The position numbers were made by a program, and so were the translations under genes. Shown one piece after another: positions 16,748-26,717 of a DNA stretch of 64,000 nt. The notes beneath the pieces were generated by a model that saw only the letters and a list, made by a program, of their open reading frames with translations, was not told the origin of the DNA and ran no database searches. Numbering within the stretch: the stretch's first letter is position 1; each line of letters starts with the position of its first letter. Source of the DNA: Microvirga ossetica (lineage in GTDB: Bacteria; Pseudomonadota; Alphaproteobacteria; Rhizobiales; Beijerinckiaceae); NCBI RefSeq assembly GCF_002741015.1, contig NZ_CP016619.1:744001-808000 (forward strand). The letters run 5' to 3'.

Positions 16748-17908
16748 ATGAAGATTACCAGCGTCAGGCCGTGGCTTATCAAGTCGGCCGCCTCCTACTG
16801 GGGCGAGTTCCTGTTTGTCGAAGTCAGCACGGATGAGGGCATCACCGGCTGGGGCGAGATCACTACAACAACAAAGATCGCAAACCGTGCGCTGACGGCG
16901 ATGCTGCGGCAAATCAGCTTGACAATGATCGGAGAAGATCCCGCGCATATCGAACGTCTCTGGCACAAGCTCTTTCGCAGCTTTACCTATATGGGGAGCC
17001 GGGGTGCCGCGGTGGAATGCCTCAGCGCCATCGACATCGCACTTTGGGACATCCGGGGAAAGGCGCTAGGAAAGCCGATATACGAGCTTCTCGGCGGACC
17101 TGTGCGCGACGAGATTGCGCTCTACACCCACCCTGATCAACGCAGGTTCACGAGCAAGGAAGCCGTCGTCGCCGAGATCCAGGCGATTGTGAAGTCGGGA
17201 CATACCGCGCTCAAGTTCGATCCGTTTCCTCAGCAGGGCCCACATGTGGACGGCATCGCGCGCGAGCAGCGCGACGGCTACCTCGACGGCAGCATGACGC
17301 GCCAAGACGAGCACGAGGCCGCGGAGTTGACGGCGCTGGTCCGGGAAGCAGCCGGGCCTCAGATCGAAATTCTAATCGACGCGCATGGCCGCTTCGACGT
17401 GCCAACGGCCATTCGGCTCTGCCGGTCCCTCGAGGAGGCCGGAAACATTGACTGGTTCGAGGAACCGTGCCCACCGGAAAGCGTCAATGCCCTCAAGCAG
17501 GTGCGCGAGAAGGTCAACGTGCCAATCTCGTGGGGCGAGCGTGGACATACGAAATGGGACTTCGTCCCCATTCTCGAGAATAAGCTGGCCGACTACATCA
17601 TGCCCGACGTGACCTGGACCGGTGGCATTACCGAACTGAAAAAAATCTCGGCGCTATGCGAGGCTTATTACATCCCGGTCTCACCCCATGATGCCGCCGG
17701 GCCGATTAATGTCGTCGCCGGGGCGCAGGTGATGATGACGGTGCCGAACTTCTACAAGCTCGAAACGTCGGAATGGAATCTCTCAAAGTATGATCCTCTC
17801 ATCAACGTGCCGCTCGACAATTCCAATGGCAGCCTCAAGCTCAACCCCGCACCGGGTCTCGGCATCGAGATGAACCGCGAATACCTTGAGGCGAACGTCG
17901 TCGATTGA
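16748..17908 (+). CDS. Enolase-superfamily sugar-acid dehydratase, copy 2
   Basis: The product has 386 residues. Residues 1-120 form the capping domain (WGEITTTTK loop). Barrel residues are Lys156 (ALKFD), Asp211 and His213 (IDAHGRFD), Glu238/239 (WFEEP), Glu264 (SWGER) and His314 (SPHDAAGP). The DAHGR pattern and the EEP motif are close to galactonate/gluconate-type acid-sugar dehydratases, which form 2-keto-3-deoxy-aldonates. It starts 52 bp after the GntR gene and is probably co-transcribed with it. Compared with copy 1, the loop at 160-190 is longer. Confidence 0.85.
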   Translation: MKITSVRPWLIKSAASYWGEFLFVEVSTDEGITGWGEITTTTKIANRALTAMLRQISLTMIGEDPAHIERLWHKLFRSFTYMGSRGAAVECLSAIDIALWDIRGKALGKPIYELLGGPVRDEIALYTHPDQRRFTSKEAVVAEIQAIVKSGHTALKFDPFPQQGPHVDGIAREQRDGYLDGSMTRQDEHEAAELTALVREAAGPQIEILIDAHGRFDVPTAIRLCRSLEEAGNIDWFEEPCPPESVNALKQVREKVNVPISWGERGHTKWDFVPILENKLADYIMPDVTWTGGITELKKISALCEAYYIPVSPHDAAGPINVVAGAQVMMTVPNFYKLETSEWNLSKYDPLINVPLDNSNGSLKLNPAPGLGIEMNREYLEANVVD

Positions 17909-18078
17909 GGCACAATGCACGAAAGTGCGTCGAGCCGGCGCTGGGGTTGTCGCAATCCCGGCGCGCAAGCGACGGACGGGTTGAGAGTGAGTAACGCCTG
18001 AAATCCACAAACACACGCCGGCGAAACGGCCGCGGTCAATCGCGCGAACCGTCAGTCGGGGACAGGGAGAACGTTGAC

Positions 18079-19437
18079 ATGCCGAAGCTGGATGGTGCTC
18101 ACGAGGCGCTGAATCGAGTCAATTCGTTCTCCAAGCCGTCGGAGCTTCGCATCACGGACATGCGGGTGGCCGAGATCGTCGGCGCTCCCTTCGACTCCGT
18201 ACTGGTCAAAATCTACACTAATCAAGGCCTCATCGGACTTGGCGAGGTGCGCGACGGCGCCAGCGCGACCTATGCGCTGATGCTCAAAAGCCGACTGCTC
18301 GGCGAGAACCCCTGCGACATCGACCGTCTGTTCCGCCGCATTAAGCAGTTTGGTGGACACGGGAGGCAGGGCGGCGGCGTCTCGGCTGTCGAAATCGCCT
18401 TATGGGATCTTGCCGGGAAGGCCTATGGCGTACCGATCTATCAGATGCTGGGCGGCAAGTTCCGCGACAAGGTACGCATCTACTGCGACACCGATGCGGA
18501 GCAACCCAGCGGCACGGCGACCGGCAAGCGCCTCAAAGAGCGCATGGACCTCGGCTTCACGTTCCTCAAGATGGATCTCGGGCTGATGCAGATTGCCGAC
18601 TTGCCGGGCGCCGTAGTCGCGCCGGCCGGCACCCTCGAAGGCTTCCGCTCGCATGCGGCGCAAGGCAGGGCGCATACGCTGGAGGAGCGCCGACGGCGCA
18701 ATGCCGCCTATGACGCGCAGAATGTGCGCCATCCGTTCACCGGTCTCCACTTTACGGACAAAGGTTTAGATTATCTCGAACAGTACATTTGCGAGGTCCG
18801 CGACGTTATCGGTCCTGACATCCCGCTCGCCATTGATCACGTTGGACACATCTCGCTGCAAAACGGCATCCGGCTCGCCAACCGCATCGAAAAATATGTT
18901 CCGGCTTGGCTGGAAGACGTCATTCCGTGGCAATACACGGAGCAGTATCGGCATTTGCAGGCGGCAACATCGGTTCCGATTTGCACGGGCGAAGACATCT
19001 ATCTGAAAGAGAGCTTCGAGCCGTTGCTCAAGGCCGGAATTTCGATTATCCACCCTGACCTGCTCACGTCGGGCGGCATTCTGGAAACCAAGAAGATCGG
19101 CGACATGGCGCAGGAGTATGGCGTCGCCATGGCGATCCACATGGCAGAAAGTCCCATAGCCGCGATGGCTGCGGCCCATGTCGCGGTCGCCACCGAAAAC
19201 TTCATGGCGCTTGAGTATCACTCGGTCGATGTGCCTTGGTGGGATGACATCGTAACGGGCCTCCCCAAGCCGCTGGTGAGGAACGGCTTCATCGATGTCT
19301 CCAATAAACCGGGCCTCGGCATTGATGATATCGTTGATGAGGTCATCGCCCAGCATCTGCAGCCGGGAGTTGCCGGTATCTGGCAACCGACGGACGGGTG
19401 GGATCACGAGTATTCCTGGGATCGCACCTGGAGCTGA
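18079..19437 (+). CDS. Enolase-superfamily enzyme, copy 3 (long insertion)
   Basis: The product has 452 residues, about 60 longer than copy 1. The extra length is an N-terminal extension and a charged insertion around 180-225. Candidate catalytic groups are Lys164 (FLKMD), Asp253 and His254 (AIDHVGH), Glu279 in WLEDV, Glu305 (TGEDI) and His354 (AIHMAES). The usual EEP is replaced by ED, as in copy 4. That marks a different branch of the mandelate racemase subgroup from copies 1 and 2. GGGAGAACGTTGAC precedes the ATG. Substrate unknown; presumed sugar acid from context. Confidence 0.8.
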   Translation: MPKLDGAHEALNRVNSFSKPSELRITDMRVAEIVGAPFDSVLVKIYTNQGLIGLGEVRDGASATYALMLKSRLLGENPCDIDRLFRRIKQFGGHGRQGGGVSAVEIALWDLAGKAYGVPIYQMLGGKFRDKVRIYCDTDAEQPSGTATGKRLKERMDLGFTFLKMDLGLMQIADLPGAVVAPAGTLEGFRSHAAQGRAHTLEERRRRNAAYDAQNVRHPFTGLHFTDKGLDYLEQYICEVRDVIGPDIPLAIDHVGHISLQNGIRLANRIEKYVPAWLEDVIPWQYTEQYRHLQAATSVPICTGEDIYLKESFEPLLKAGISIIHPDLLTSGGILETKKIGDMAQEYGVAMAIHMAESPIAAMAAAHVAVATENFMALEYHSVDVPWWDDIVTGLPKPLVRNGFIDVSNKPGLGIDDIVDEVIAQHLQPGVAGIWQPTDGWDHEYSWDRTWS

Positions 19438-19555
19438 CGCCCTCATTCGAAGGACGGACGCGCCTGCTGGCATCGCAACGACGCCTGTCGCCGGTCGTCG
19501 GGGTCGCACCCGGCCATCGCATTCCGCTCATCCACCGTACGAAGAGGCATTGGCC

Positions 19556-20758
19556 ATGAAGATCACTGATTTGCGCTGCGCCATCATCGGTAAGCACCCG
19601 ATCGTCCGAATCACCACCGACGAAGGAATCCATGGGCTCGGCGAAGTGGAATACACCAAAGGCTACATTAAGCCCTGGGTGATGCATTTTCGAGAAGCGT
19701 TGATCGGCGAGGATCCGACCGACGTCGAACGAGTGATGCTGAAGATTCGTCAGCGTGGCTCGTTCAAGCCCTACGGCGCAGCTGTCAGCGCCATCGAGCA
19801 TGCGCTCTGGGACATCGCCGGCAAAGCGGCGAACGTCCCGGCATACAAGCTGCTCGGCGGCAAAGTGCGCGACAAGGTTCGTTGCTACAACGGCAACATG
19901 CGCAAGAAGCGGACGGGCGACCGCCCGGAGGACTACGCCGCTGATGTGCAGTGGATGGCCGAACTCCCCGAAAAATTCTTTCTAGTGAAGCAGGGCATCA
20001 GTTTCCACTCCAACATGAAGGATACGGTCGAGGACTTCCATTTTGGCGTGCGCCAGACGCGCTCGGGTTACCACGGCGCAATGGACCAGGGCGTGATCAG
20101 TGAGTATGGTTTCAACCACATGCTCGATTGCGTCATCGCGATGAAGGAGGTGCTCGGCGACAAAGTCAGCTTGGCGCTTGATTGCGGCCCAGGCTGGATG
20201 TTGCCCGATGCGATCAAGTTCGCCCGCGCGGTCGAGAAATACAACATCGCCTGGCTCGAGGACATGCTCACCGGCGATTACGTGCCATGGGTCAATCCGC
20301 AGGCCTATCGCGAACTGACCCTGTCAACGTCAACGCCGATCCATACCGGCGAGCAGATCTATCTGCGGCACAACTTCAAGGAACTCATTGAGACACAGGC
20401 GGTGCGTATTATCGGACCCGATCCAGCTGACGTCGGTGGCATCGCAGAACTCAAATGGGTCGCCGAGCACGCTTACATGCACTCGATCCTCATGGCACCC
20501 CATGGCACCGCCAACGGCCTCCTGGGGCTGGGCGCGCTGATCAACGTGTGCGCCACGCTGCCCGCCAACTACATCGCCTTCGAGTATCCTACAGCGTCAG
20601 ACCCATGGTGGCACGAGATCATCCTGGGACTTCCGTCAGGCCGCATCGTCAATGATTCGATGATCGATTTGCTACCCGGCCCAGGTCTTGGTCTCGACAT
20701 CGATGCTAAAGCCGCTAGCCGCTATCTCAACGACGAAGATGCCGGCTTCTTTGACTAG
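19556..20758 (+). CDS. Enolase-superfamily enzyme, copy 4
   Basis: The start chosen is the ATG at 19556 (MKITDLRCAIIGKHP), because residues before it overlap the 3' end of copy 3 in another frame. The product has 400 residues. Candidate groups are Lys145 (FLVKQG), Asp209 (ALDCGPGW), Glu235 (WLEDM), Glu266 (TGEQI) and His316 (APHGTANG). It shares the WLED motif and C-terminal layout (FEYP, DPWWHEI) with copy 3, suggesting they arose by duplication. The ending GPGLGLDID is the family's usual last strand. It is the last gene of the GntR operon before the IS701 relic. Confidence 0.8.
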   Translation: MKITDLRCAIIGKHPIVRITTDEGIHGLGEVEYTKGYIKPWVMHFREALIGEDPTDVERVMLKIRQRGSFKPYGAAVSAIEHALWDIAGKAANVPAYKLLGGKVRDKVRCYNGNMRKKRTGDRPEDYAADVQWMAELPEKFFLVKQGISFHSNMKDTVEDFHFGVRQTRSGYHGAMDQGVISEYGFNHMLDCVIAMKEVLGDKVSLALDCGPGWMLPDAIKFARAVEKYNIAWLEDMLTGDYVPWVNPQAYRELTLSTSTPIHTGEQIYLRHNFKELIETQAVRIIGPDPADVGGIAELKWVAEHAYMHSILMAPHGTANGLLGLGALINVCATLPANYIAFEYPTASDPWWHEIILGLPSGRIVNDSMIDLLPGPGLGLDIDAKAASRYLNDEDAGFFD

Positions 20759-20968
20759 TTCTGAGCCATATTCAACGGTGTTGCCGTTGCTCGGCCCTGA
20801 ACGGTTGGGAGGCTAGGCCGATTTTTCTCTTCCTCACGGGCCTATACCAGCCGCAGGCAGGCCATGGCGACGAGCGGATACCTTCGGGCCGACGTGTCGT
20901 CACTGGCCTTGCCGGATCGCGGACGCCGCTCGACGCGATAGACGTGATGAAGTCGTGCTGCCGGCAGC

Positions 20969-22212
20969 TTAGTAATACAGCCGGGATTTACGCCGGCGCC
21001 GTGTGCGCGTGCGCCAATGGCATTCTCGCGCACGCTGTTGATGGCGCCGATGCCACACCGACCAGTGCTCGACCTCTTTAACCGAAGGCGGCCGCTCCTA
21101 CACCAGATGCCAGGGCAGTCGCCGCACCGCCGGCACGGTAAGCGGCAACAACCCCGCGGCTTGCACGACGGGGGCTTCTCCCCCCGATGGCGTGCTGGCG
21201 CACGATCGTCAGATAGGCATGCGCCAGCATGGATAACGTGGTGTGCCGGTGCCAGCCTGTCCATGAGCGCACCTCGTATTCGTCCAATGCGGTCTCTCCC
21301 TTGGCGTCTTCAAAGCAGGTCTCGATCCGCCAGCGCTGACCGGCCACCTGCACCGGCTCGGCGAGCGGCGTCTCCTCTGGCGAACGGGTAAGATAGAACG
21401 CGAACTGATGCGGTCGGCCCTTCCGGCGTCGGATCAGCAGCCCGGCTTTCCAACCCGGCACCGGCGGTGCGCGGTAGGGCAGATACGCCCAATCGTACAG
21501 CCGCGGCCCCTTGGCGCCCTCGCCGGCGCTGAGCCGTTTCCAGCCCTTGGCCGGCACGCCCTCAAGCCAATCCTCCACGTGCTCCAGCCCGAGCCGCTGG
21601 GCCGAGGTCACCGCCAGCACGTAGCCGCGCCCGTGCGCCTCGATCAGGCGGCGTCTGATGACCGGCGCCATACACGCAATCGCCGACCACGCACCGGCAG
21701 GGCACCCCGGCCGCAAAGGCGCGCTTCAACAGGGCCTGTCCGAGCTTCGGCTTGGTGGTGAAGCTCACACTCTCCGGCACGCCCGCTTCCGCGCAGCGTG
21801 CAGCATCGAAGGCCCAGGTCTCGGGCAGGTACAGCGCCCGGTCGATCAGCGCATGGCCATGGCGGCTGGCATAGGCGAGAAAGACACAATGCGGCCGGCC
21901 GTGCCCGGAGTACTGGCGTTTGACGCCCGCCAACTTGTCGCCCTTCTTGAGAAAGCCGGTCTCGTCGAGCATCAGCACGGCCTCGGCATCCCAGTGCATG
22001 CGGGCGAGGAAATCCTGCACGCCATCGGGACTGATATCCCCGGCGGCTTCCGCCAAGTGCCAGCCGTTCTTGCGCTCGAGCGGCGAGAGCAGGCCCTGCA
22101 AATAGGCCCGGGCGCGGCGGCGTGGTTCGGTGCGGCTGAACCGAGGAGCAATCCGGGCGACGAGATCATCTAACTGATTGGCCCAGCGGTGGGCCGCGCT
22201 TGCATGCGTCAT
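20969..22212 (-). pseudogene. IS701-family transposase, multiply disrupted
   Basis: The reading passes through three frames. 22212 to about 21670 gives [21 protein letters not shown] and [12 protein letters not shown] shift near 21670 leads to [21 protein letters not shown] and ETCFEDAKGETALDEYEVR, as far as QHAIGG. A second shift near 21180 leads to GLLPLTVPAVRRLPWHLV, an amber TAG at about 21105, and an Arg-rich end stopping at 20969-20971. Together they add up to about 414 codons, the normal IS701 size. The DDE motif is present but split, so the element cannot move by itself. Its terminal repeats were not identified. Confidence 0.75.
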
Positions 22213-22805
22213 TGCTCGACACCTACGTGTCTAAGACAACGCACAAACCCGGCTGTAGTATTAGGTCGTTCCAGATACGACAGATCGCGCTTGGCAGAAG
22301 GTCCGGAATGGGTGTGCGCCGTGACAAGGCGGCGCTTTCCAGTGGGTGCAAGTCCCACCCGGCAAAAGCTCCAGCCGGAAGCAACCGGAGCAGTCATGGA
22401 GGTAACGAAATGGCTGAAGCCTTCGGATAGCGGGTCACGAATTGGTGACCGCGCGAGTGTGCAGGCCGCAACGTGAGTGAACGCTGAGCAAGCCTCGAAA
22501 AGGACGATGTGCAGGCCGACCCGACAACCCTTTCGGGGAAGGCTGATACGGCTGGGTGAATGAGCAAAGAGTACGCCCAGGCGCTGCACCGGGGTAGTGG
22601 CGGCAGCATGGACACAAGGAAAGCGCACGCAACACGGGAAGCCCCAGGACGTGGTCAGGGATGACCAACCGGAGGCCCGCGAGGGACAGACCGGGCGCCC
22701 TGGGGTGGCGGAGAGGCTCGTAGGACCTTGGAAGCCGGGTAATGCCGGTGGAGGAAAGGGGCCTCAGTTCAAGACAGACGCACGACGTGGTGAGGGACCT
22801 GGAGA

Positions 22806-24137
22806 TTGGGCAACCTATCAACTCCGAAGAGTGTTCAGAAACTGCAGACGGCGTTGCACGCGAAAGCGAAGGCAGAGGCCGGTTATCGCTTCTACGCCCT
22901 GTACGACAAGATCAGCCGCGAGGACATTCTGGCGCATGCCTATGCCCAGTGCCGCTCCAATAAGGGCGCACCGGGTGGCGACGGTCAGGACTTTGCGGAC
23001 ATCGAGGCATATGGGGTCGAGGGATGGCTGGGTGAACTGGCGCTTGCGCTCAGGCAGGAGACTTACCGACCGGACCCGATCAGACGCGTGTTCATTCCGA
23101 AGGCCAACGGCAAACTCAGGCCGCTGGGCATCTCGACCGTGCGGGATCGAGTCTGCATGACGGCAGCGATGCTGGTGCTGGACCCGATCTTCGAGGCCGA
23201 CCTTCCACCGGAACTCTATGCCTATCGTACCGGGCGTAATGCCCAGCAGGCGGTGATCGAGGTGGAAGAGCTGCTGTTTCGAGGCCATCCGGACGTCGTG
23301 GACGCCGACCTCGCGGACTACTTCGGGAGCATTCCCCATGCCGAGCTGATGACGTCAGTGGCGCGCCGCATCGTTGATCGGCGCGTGCTGCACTTGATCA
23401 GAGGGTGGCTGGACTGCCCCGTGGAAGAGACCGACACACGAGGACGGACGACACGGACAACGGAGGCGCGCGATCAACGGCGCGGCATCCCGCAGGGCTC
23501 ACCCCTCTCACCCTTGCTGGCCAATCTGTACATGCGCCGGTTTGTGCTGGGATGGAAGAAGCTCGGGCTGGAGCACAGCCTCGGCAGTCGCATCGTGACC
23601 TATGCGGACGACCTCGTGATCCTGTGCAGGAAGGGCAAAGCCGAAGAGGCCTTGCACCGGCTGCGCGAGATCATGGGCAAGCTGAAGCTGACGGTGAACG
23701 AGGAGAAGACACGCATCTGCAAGGTGCCGGAAGGCGAGTTCGACTTCCTGGGGTACACGTTCGGACGGATGTATTCGGCGAGAACCGGCCAGGCCCGCCT
23801 GGCGCAACGGCCCTCGAAGAAGAGCATCCGGCGCGCGGTCGAGAAGATCCATGCGCTGACCGCCCGAGCGGGAACATGGCAAGAGACCACAGTGCTGGTG
23901 GGCAAGTTGAACCGCACGCTACGCGGATGGGCGAACTACTTCTCAGTAGGCACCGTCAACCCGGCGTACCGGGCGCTCGACACCTATACAGCGGTGCGGT
24001 TGCGCCGGTGGTTGCGCTCCAAGCATAAGGTCAGGCGACGCAAGGGCGGGGCTTATCCCCTCTCGCATCTTTACGGGCACTTCGGGCTCGTCCGCCTGAG
24101 CCGGCTTGGGCACGACGTGCCGTGGGTGAAGGCGTGA
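22806..24137 (+). CDS. ltrA: Group II intron reverse transcriptase/maturase
   Basis: The ORF starts with TTG at 22806 and gives 443 residues. The RT domain has [23 protein letters not shown], the active-site TYADD at 265-269, and [19 protein letters not shown]. The maturase X domain follows ([29 protein letters not shown]). A C-terminal HNH endonuclease is not evident, so it likely belongs to the En-minus class that targets single-stranded DNA at replication forks. It makes cDNA of the intron and helps it splice. The frame is intact, so it may be active. Confidence 0.9.
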   Translation: MGNLSTPKSVQKLQTALHAKAKAEAGYRFYALYDKISREDILAHAYAQCRSNKGAPGGDGQDFADIEAYGVEGWLGELALALRQETYRPDPIRRVFIPKANGKLRPLGISTVRDRVCMTAAMLVLDPIFEADLPPELYAYRTGRNAQQAVIEVEELLFRGHPDVVDADLADYFGSIPHAELMTSVARRIVDRRVLHLIRGWLDCPVEETDTRGRTTRTTEARDQRRGIPQGSPLSPLLANLYMRRFVLGWKKLGLEHSLGSRIVTYADDLVILCRKGKAEEALHRLREIMGKLKLTVNEEKTRICKVPEGEFDFLGYTFGRMYSARTGQARLAQRPSKKSIRRAVEKIHALTARAGTWQETTVLVGKLNRTLRGWANYFSVGTVNPAYRALDTYTAVRLRRWLRSKHKVRRRKGGAYPLSHLYGHFGLVRLSRLGHDVPWVKA

Positions 24138-24149
24138 GGTCTTGTCCGA

Positions 24150-24182
24150 GAGCCGGATGCGGGAGATCTGCATGTCCGGTTC
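24150..24182 (+). ncRNA. Group II intron domain V
   Basis: The 33-nt hairpin starts with GAGCCGGATGC and closes with GCATGTCCGGTTC. The catalytic AGC triad is near its 5' end and there is a GAGA-like tetraloop. It lies 13 bp after the maturase stop, as in most bacterial group II introns. Confidence 0.85.
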
Positions 24183-24474
24183 GATGAGCGGGGTGTGGAA
24201 ACGGAGCAACGGCTCGGCTAATGAGGCACCGCCAGGCGAAAGCGGCGGAAACAGATAGGCCGATCCTACCGCCACCGCGCCACACCTCGACTCTACCATC
24301 CTCGGTAGTACGGGGGCCTGTTTGAAGGTCTGTTGACCCTACGACTGCGGAAGTTCGGCTATCGTCTGCCTCGTGCCACGAAGAGACATTCCGTCGTCAC
24401 CGTTTTTTAAGTCGAACGTCGCCGACGCTGGAAGATGTTCGAGGTGACCCCGACAAAGCCGCGTCCATATCCTG

Positions 24475-25692
24475 CTACGGCTTACCGACCTTGAAGCTGG
24501 CTGCGATAAACAGCGTGGCGGCCACCAGCAGGGCGAACGCCATCCGCAGATCCGTCAGGTGAGCAATGAAGCCAATCAGTGCAGGCCCGACCAAGATCCC
24601 GAGATACCCAAGCGTGGTCACGGCCGTCACCGCCAAGCTCGGCGGCATCGCCCGGGTGCGCCCTGCCACGGAGAACAATACGGGGACGACGTTCGATGCT
24701 CCGGCGCCAACGAGCAGGAACCCAACGAGGTTGGCATAGGCTGAGGGGACGAAAGCAACCATCGAGAACCCGACAGCGGCCAGGATTCCGCCGACAAACA
24801 GCACCCGCTGTTCCCCGAGGATCGTCCGCAACCGGTCGCCAGTGAGGCGCCCAAGGGTCATGGCAACCGCGAACGCAGCATAGGCCAGACCAGCAAGTCC
24901 GATGTCACTGCCGCGCTCCGTGATGAGAAACACGGCGCTCCAATCCAAGACTGCCCCCTCGACCAGGAAGCACAGGAAGCACAGGAAGCCAATGAACAGC
25001 ACTGCGCCTTTGGGCCATGCGAAAAGCGGTGGCTTTTCGCTACTGTCATCCCCGTAGGGAAGCAAGCCCGGCATCGCGATTATGAGCAGGATCAGGGACA
25101 TGGCACTGATCAGGCCCGCCGCGAGAAGCGGACTGATCGCAAAGCTTCCCAGCAGGAGGCTGACCAGGCTGGCGCCGGCGATGCCGCCGACACTGTACAG
25201 TCCATGGAAGCCGGACATCATCGGCCTGCCGCTGTTGCGCTCCACGATGATCGCCTGAAGGTTCATGGCGATATCGACCGTCCCCAGGGCGGCACCGAAC
25301 ACGGCAATGGTCATCGCCATGGCGATCGAGCCCTCGAGCACCGCCAGGAGCGGCAAGGTCAGCAGGGTCAGCAGGGTCGCAGCGGTAATCACGGCCTTGC
25401 AGCCGATCCGGGTTGTCAGAACCCCCGTAACGGGCATGGCAATGATCGAGCCAAGGCCCAGGCACAGAAGAAGCAATCCCAGAGCCCCTTCATCGAGTTG
25501 AAGCCTTTCCTTTGCCAGAGGAACGAGCGGGGCCCAAGCGGCCGTGGAAAAGCCGGCAATGAAAAACGTGAGCCGCGTCGCGATCTGCTCGCGAAGCCGC
25601 GCAGGATCGCGCGTCAGGGCTGGGGCTGGGGGAGAAGCCATCTTGCCCACCATGTCAGCCGCCGAGTCCAGTTCAGCCAGTGGGACCGCCAC
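24475..25692 (-). CDS. MFS transporter, YbjJ-like
   Basis: The product is up to 405 residues; internal ATGs (residues 14 and 18) are alternative starts, and none has a strong ribosome-binding site. About twelve hydrophobic segments are visible. The first half contains GFSTAAWAPLVPLAKERLQLDEG and the A/G-rich motif GSIIAMPVTGVLTTRIGCK (motif A). The central loop after residue 205 is DDSSEKPPLFAW. Members of this branch export or import small metabolites of unknown nature. It lies downstream of the polar-amino-acid ABC operon with a gap of about 240 bp, so its transcription may be separate. Confidence 0.85.
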   Translation of the reverse strand: MAVPLAELDSAADMVGKMASPPAPALTRDPARLREQIATRLTFFIAGFSTAAWAPLVPLAKERLQLDEGALGLLLLCLGLGSIIAMPVTGVLTTRIGCKAVITAATLLTLLTLPLLAVLEGSIAMAMTIAVFGAALGTVDIAMNLQAIIVERNSGRPMMSGFHGLYSVGGIAGASLVSLLLGSFAISPLLAAGLISAMSLILLIIAMPGLLPYGDDSSEKPPLFAWPKGAVLFIGFLCFLCFLVEGAVLDWSAVFLITERGSDIGLAGLAYAAFAVAMTLGRLTGDRLRTILGEQRVLFVGGILAAVGFSMVAFVPSAYANLVGFLLVGAGASNVVPVLFSVAGRTRAMPPSLAVTAVTTLGYLGILVGPALIGFIAHLTDLRMAFALLVAATLFIAASFKVGKP

Positions 25693-25829
25693 ATGTCGTT
25701 GCCGGGTGCCGTGCCGCCTGGTGGAGAACCAGGTGCGGCGCTAGCGGCGATGGTCAAATGATACAGGACGAGCCCGGTCGGATCGGACCGAACGATCACA
25801 TCCTCTTCGTCGAAGCGGTCATGCGGCAT
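25614..25829 (-). CDS. Possible small protein upstream of the MFS gene
   Basis: A 71-codon frame starts at an ATG preceded by GGAGGAAACATACG. It overlaps the MFS 5' end in another frame. Residues MPHDRFDEEDVIVRSDPTG and VLYHLTIAAS look protein-like, while the C-terminal third is Trp/Arg-rich and probably only a shadow of the transporter gene. No family is recognised. It may be a leader peptide, or not translated at all. Confidence 0.3.
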   Translation of the reverse strand: MPHDRFDEEDVIVRSDPTGLVLYHLTIAASAAPGSPPGGTAPGNDMWRSHWLNWTRRLTWWARWLLPQPQP

Positions 25830-25930
25830 CGTATGTTTCCTCCATCTGGCCGAGATCGGTGTTCCCGAGCCGTGATGCAGTCGGCCCGGGAGCGAACTTC
25901 GACCCGTCGCGGTTTCTCAGGGACCAGCGC

Positions 25931-26701
25931 TCAATGGGAGAGGATCTGACCGAGGAAGTTGCGCGTGCGCTCGTGCCGGGGATTGCCGAAGAAAGTATCC
26001 GGCGGCCCCTCCTCAACGATCTCGCCCCGATCCATGAACATGACGCGATCGGCGACGCTGCGGGCGAACCCCATCTCGTGCGTCACGCACAGCATCGTCA
26101 TGCCGTCCTCCGCCAGGCCGATCATGGTATCGAGGACTTCCTTGACCATCTCGGGATCGAGGGCGGACGTCGGTTCGTCGAACAGCATGATCTTCGGGTT
26201 CATGCAGAGGGCGCGGGCAATCGCCACGCGTTGCTGCTGGCCACCCGAGAGTTGGGCGGGGTACTTGGCGGCCTGCTCGGGAATGCGCACCCGCTCCAGG
26301 TACTTGCGGGCGGTCGCTTCCGCCTCGGCCTTCGGTGTGCCGCGGACCTTCATCGGGGCCAGCATGCAGTTCTCCAGCACCGTGAGGTGCGGGAACAGGT
26401 TGAACTGCTGGAAGACCATGCCGACCTCGCGCCGGATGGCGTCAAGATTGCGGCTGCTGGCCCCGAGCTCGATTCCGTCGACGACGATGCGGCCTTCCTG
26501 GGCGTGCTCGAGATGGTTGATGCACCGGATCAGGGTCGACTTGCCGGATCCCGAGGGTCCGCAGATCACGATCCGCTCGCCGGTGCGGACCTTCAGGTCG
26601 ATGTTCCTCAAGACCTGGAATGTGCCGTACCATTTCTGCACGTTCTCCATGCGGATGATGATCTCGTCCCGCACGTGTTGGGCCTGCAACGCCGTCGACA
26701 T
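25931..26701 (-). CDS. Polar amino acid ABC importer ATPase (GlnQ/HisP type)
   Basis: The product has 256 residues. It contains Walker [10 protein letters not shown], signature [10 protein letters not shown], Walker [16 protein letters not shown] and the H-loop VTHEMGFAR. All are diagnostic of the amino-acid (PAAT) ABC class, which has no extra regulatory domain. Opine and betaine systems of rhizobia use the same class. It is the last gene of the long minus-strand run and starts 16 bp after the binding-protein gene. Confidence 0.9.
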   Translation of the reverse strand: MSTALQAQHVRDEIIIRMENVQKWYGTFQVLRNIDLKVRTGERIVICGPSGSGKSTLIRCINHLEHAQEGRIVVDGIELGASSRNLDAIRREVGMVFQQFNLFPHLTVLENCMLAPMKVRGTPKAEAEATARKYLERVRIPEQAAKYPAQLSGGQQQRVAIARALCMNPKIMLFDEPTSALDPEMVKEVLDTMIGLAEDGMTMLCVTHEMGFARSVADRVMFMDRGEIVEEGPPDTFFGNPRHERTRNFLGQILSH

Positions 26702-26717
26702 GTGTCATGTCCTCCTA

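Larger units (their letters stand above)
22312..24296 (+). mobile_element. Group II intron (retroelement) with maturase gene
   Basis: The 5' end is placed at GTGTG/GTGCG (22312-22318), matching the GUGYG consensus. It is followed by a typical structured 5' region (AAGGCGGCGC, then GGGTGCAAGTCCCACC). The reverse transcriptase ORF occupies 22806-24137, in domain IV. Domain V follows at 24150-24182. The 3' boundary is uncertain: the intron should end AY, and candidates lie at about 24222, 24269 or 24296. It sits about 100 bp outside the start of the dead IS701 transposase. All parts needed for splicing and retrohoming appear present. Confidence 0.8.
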
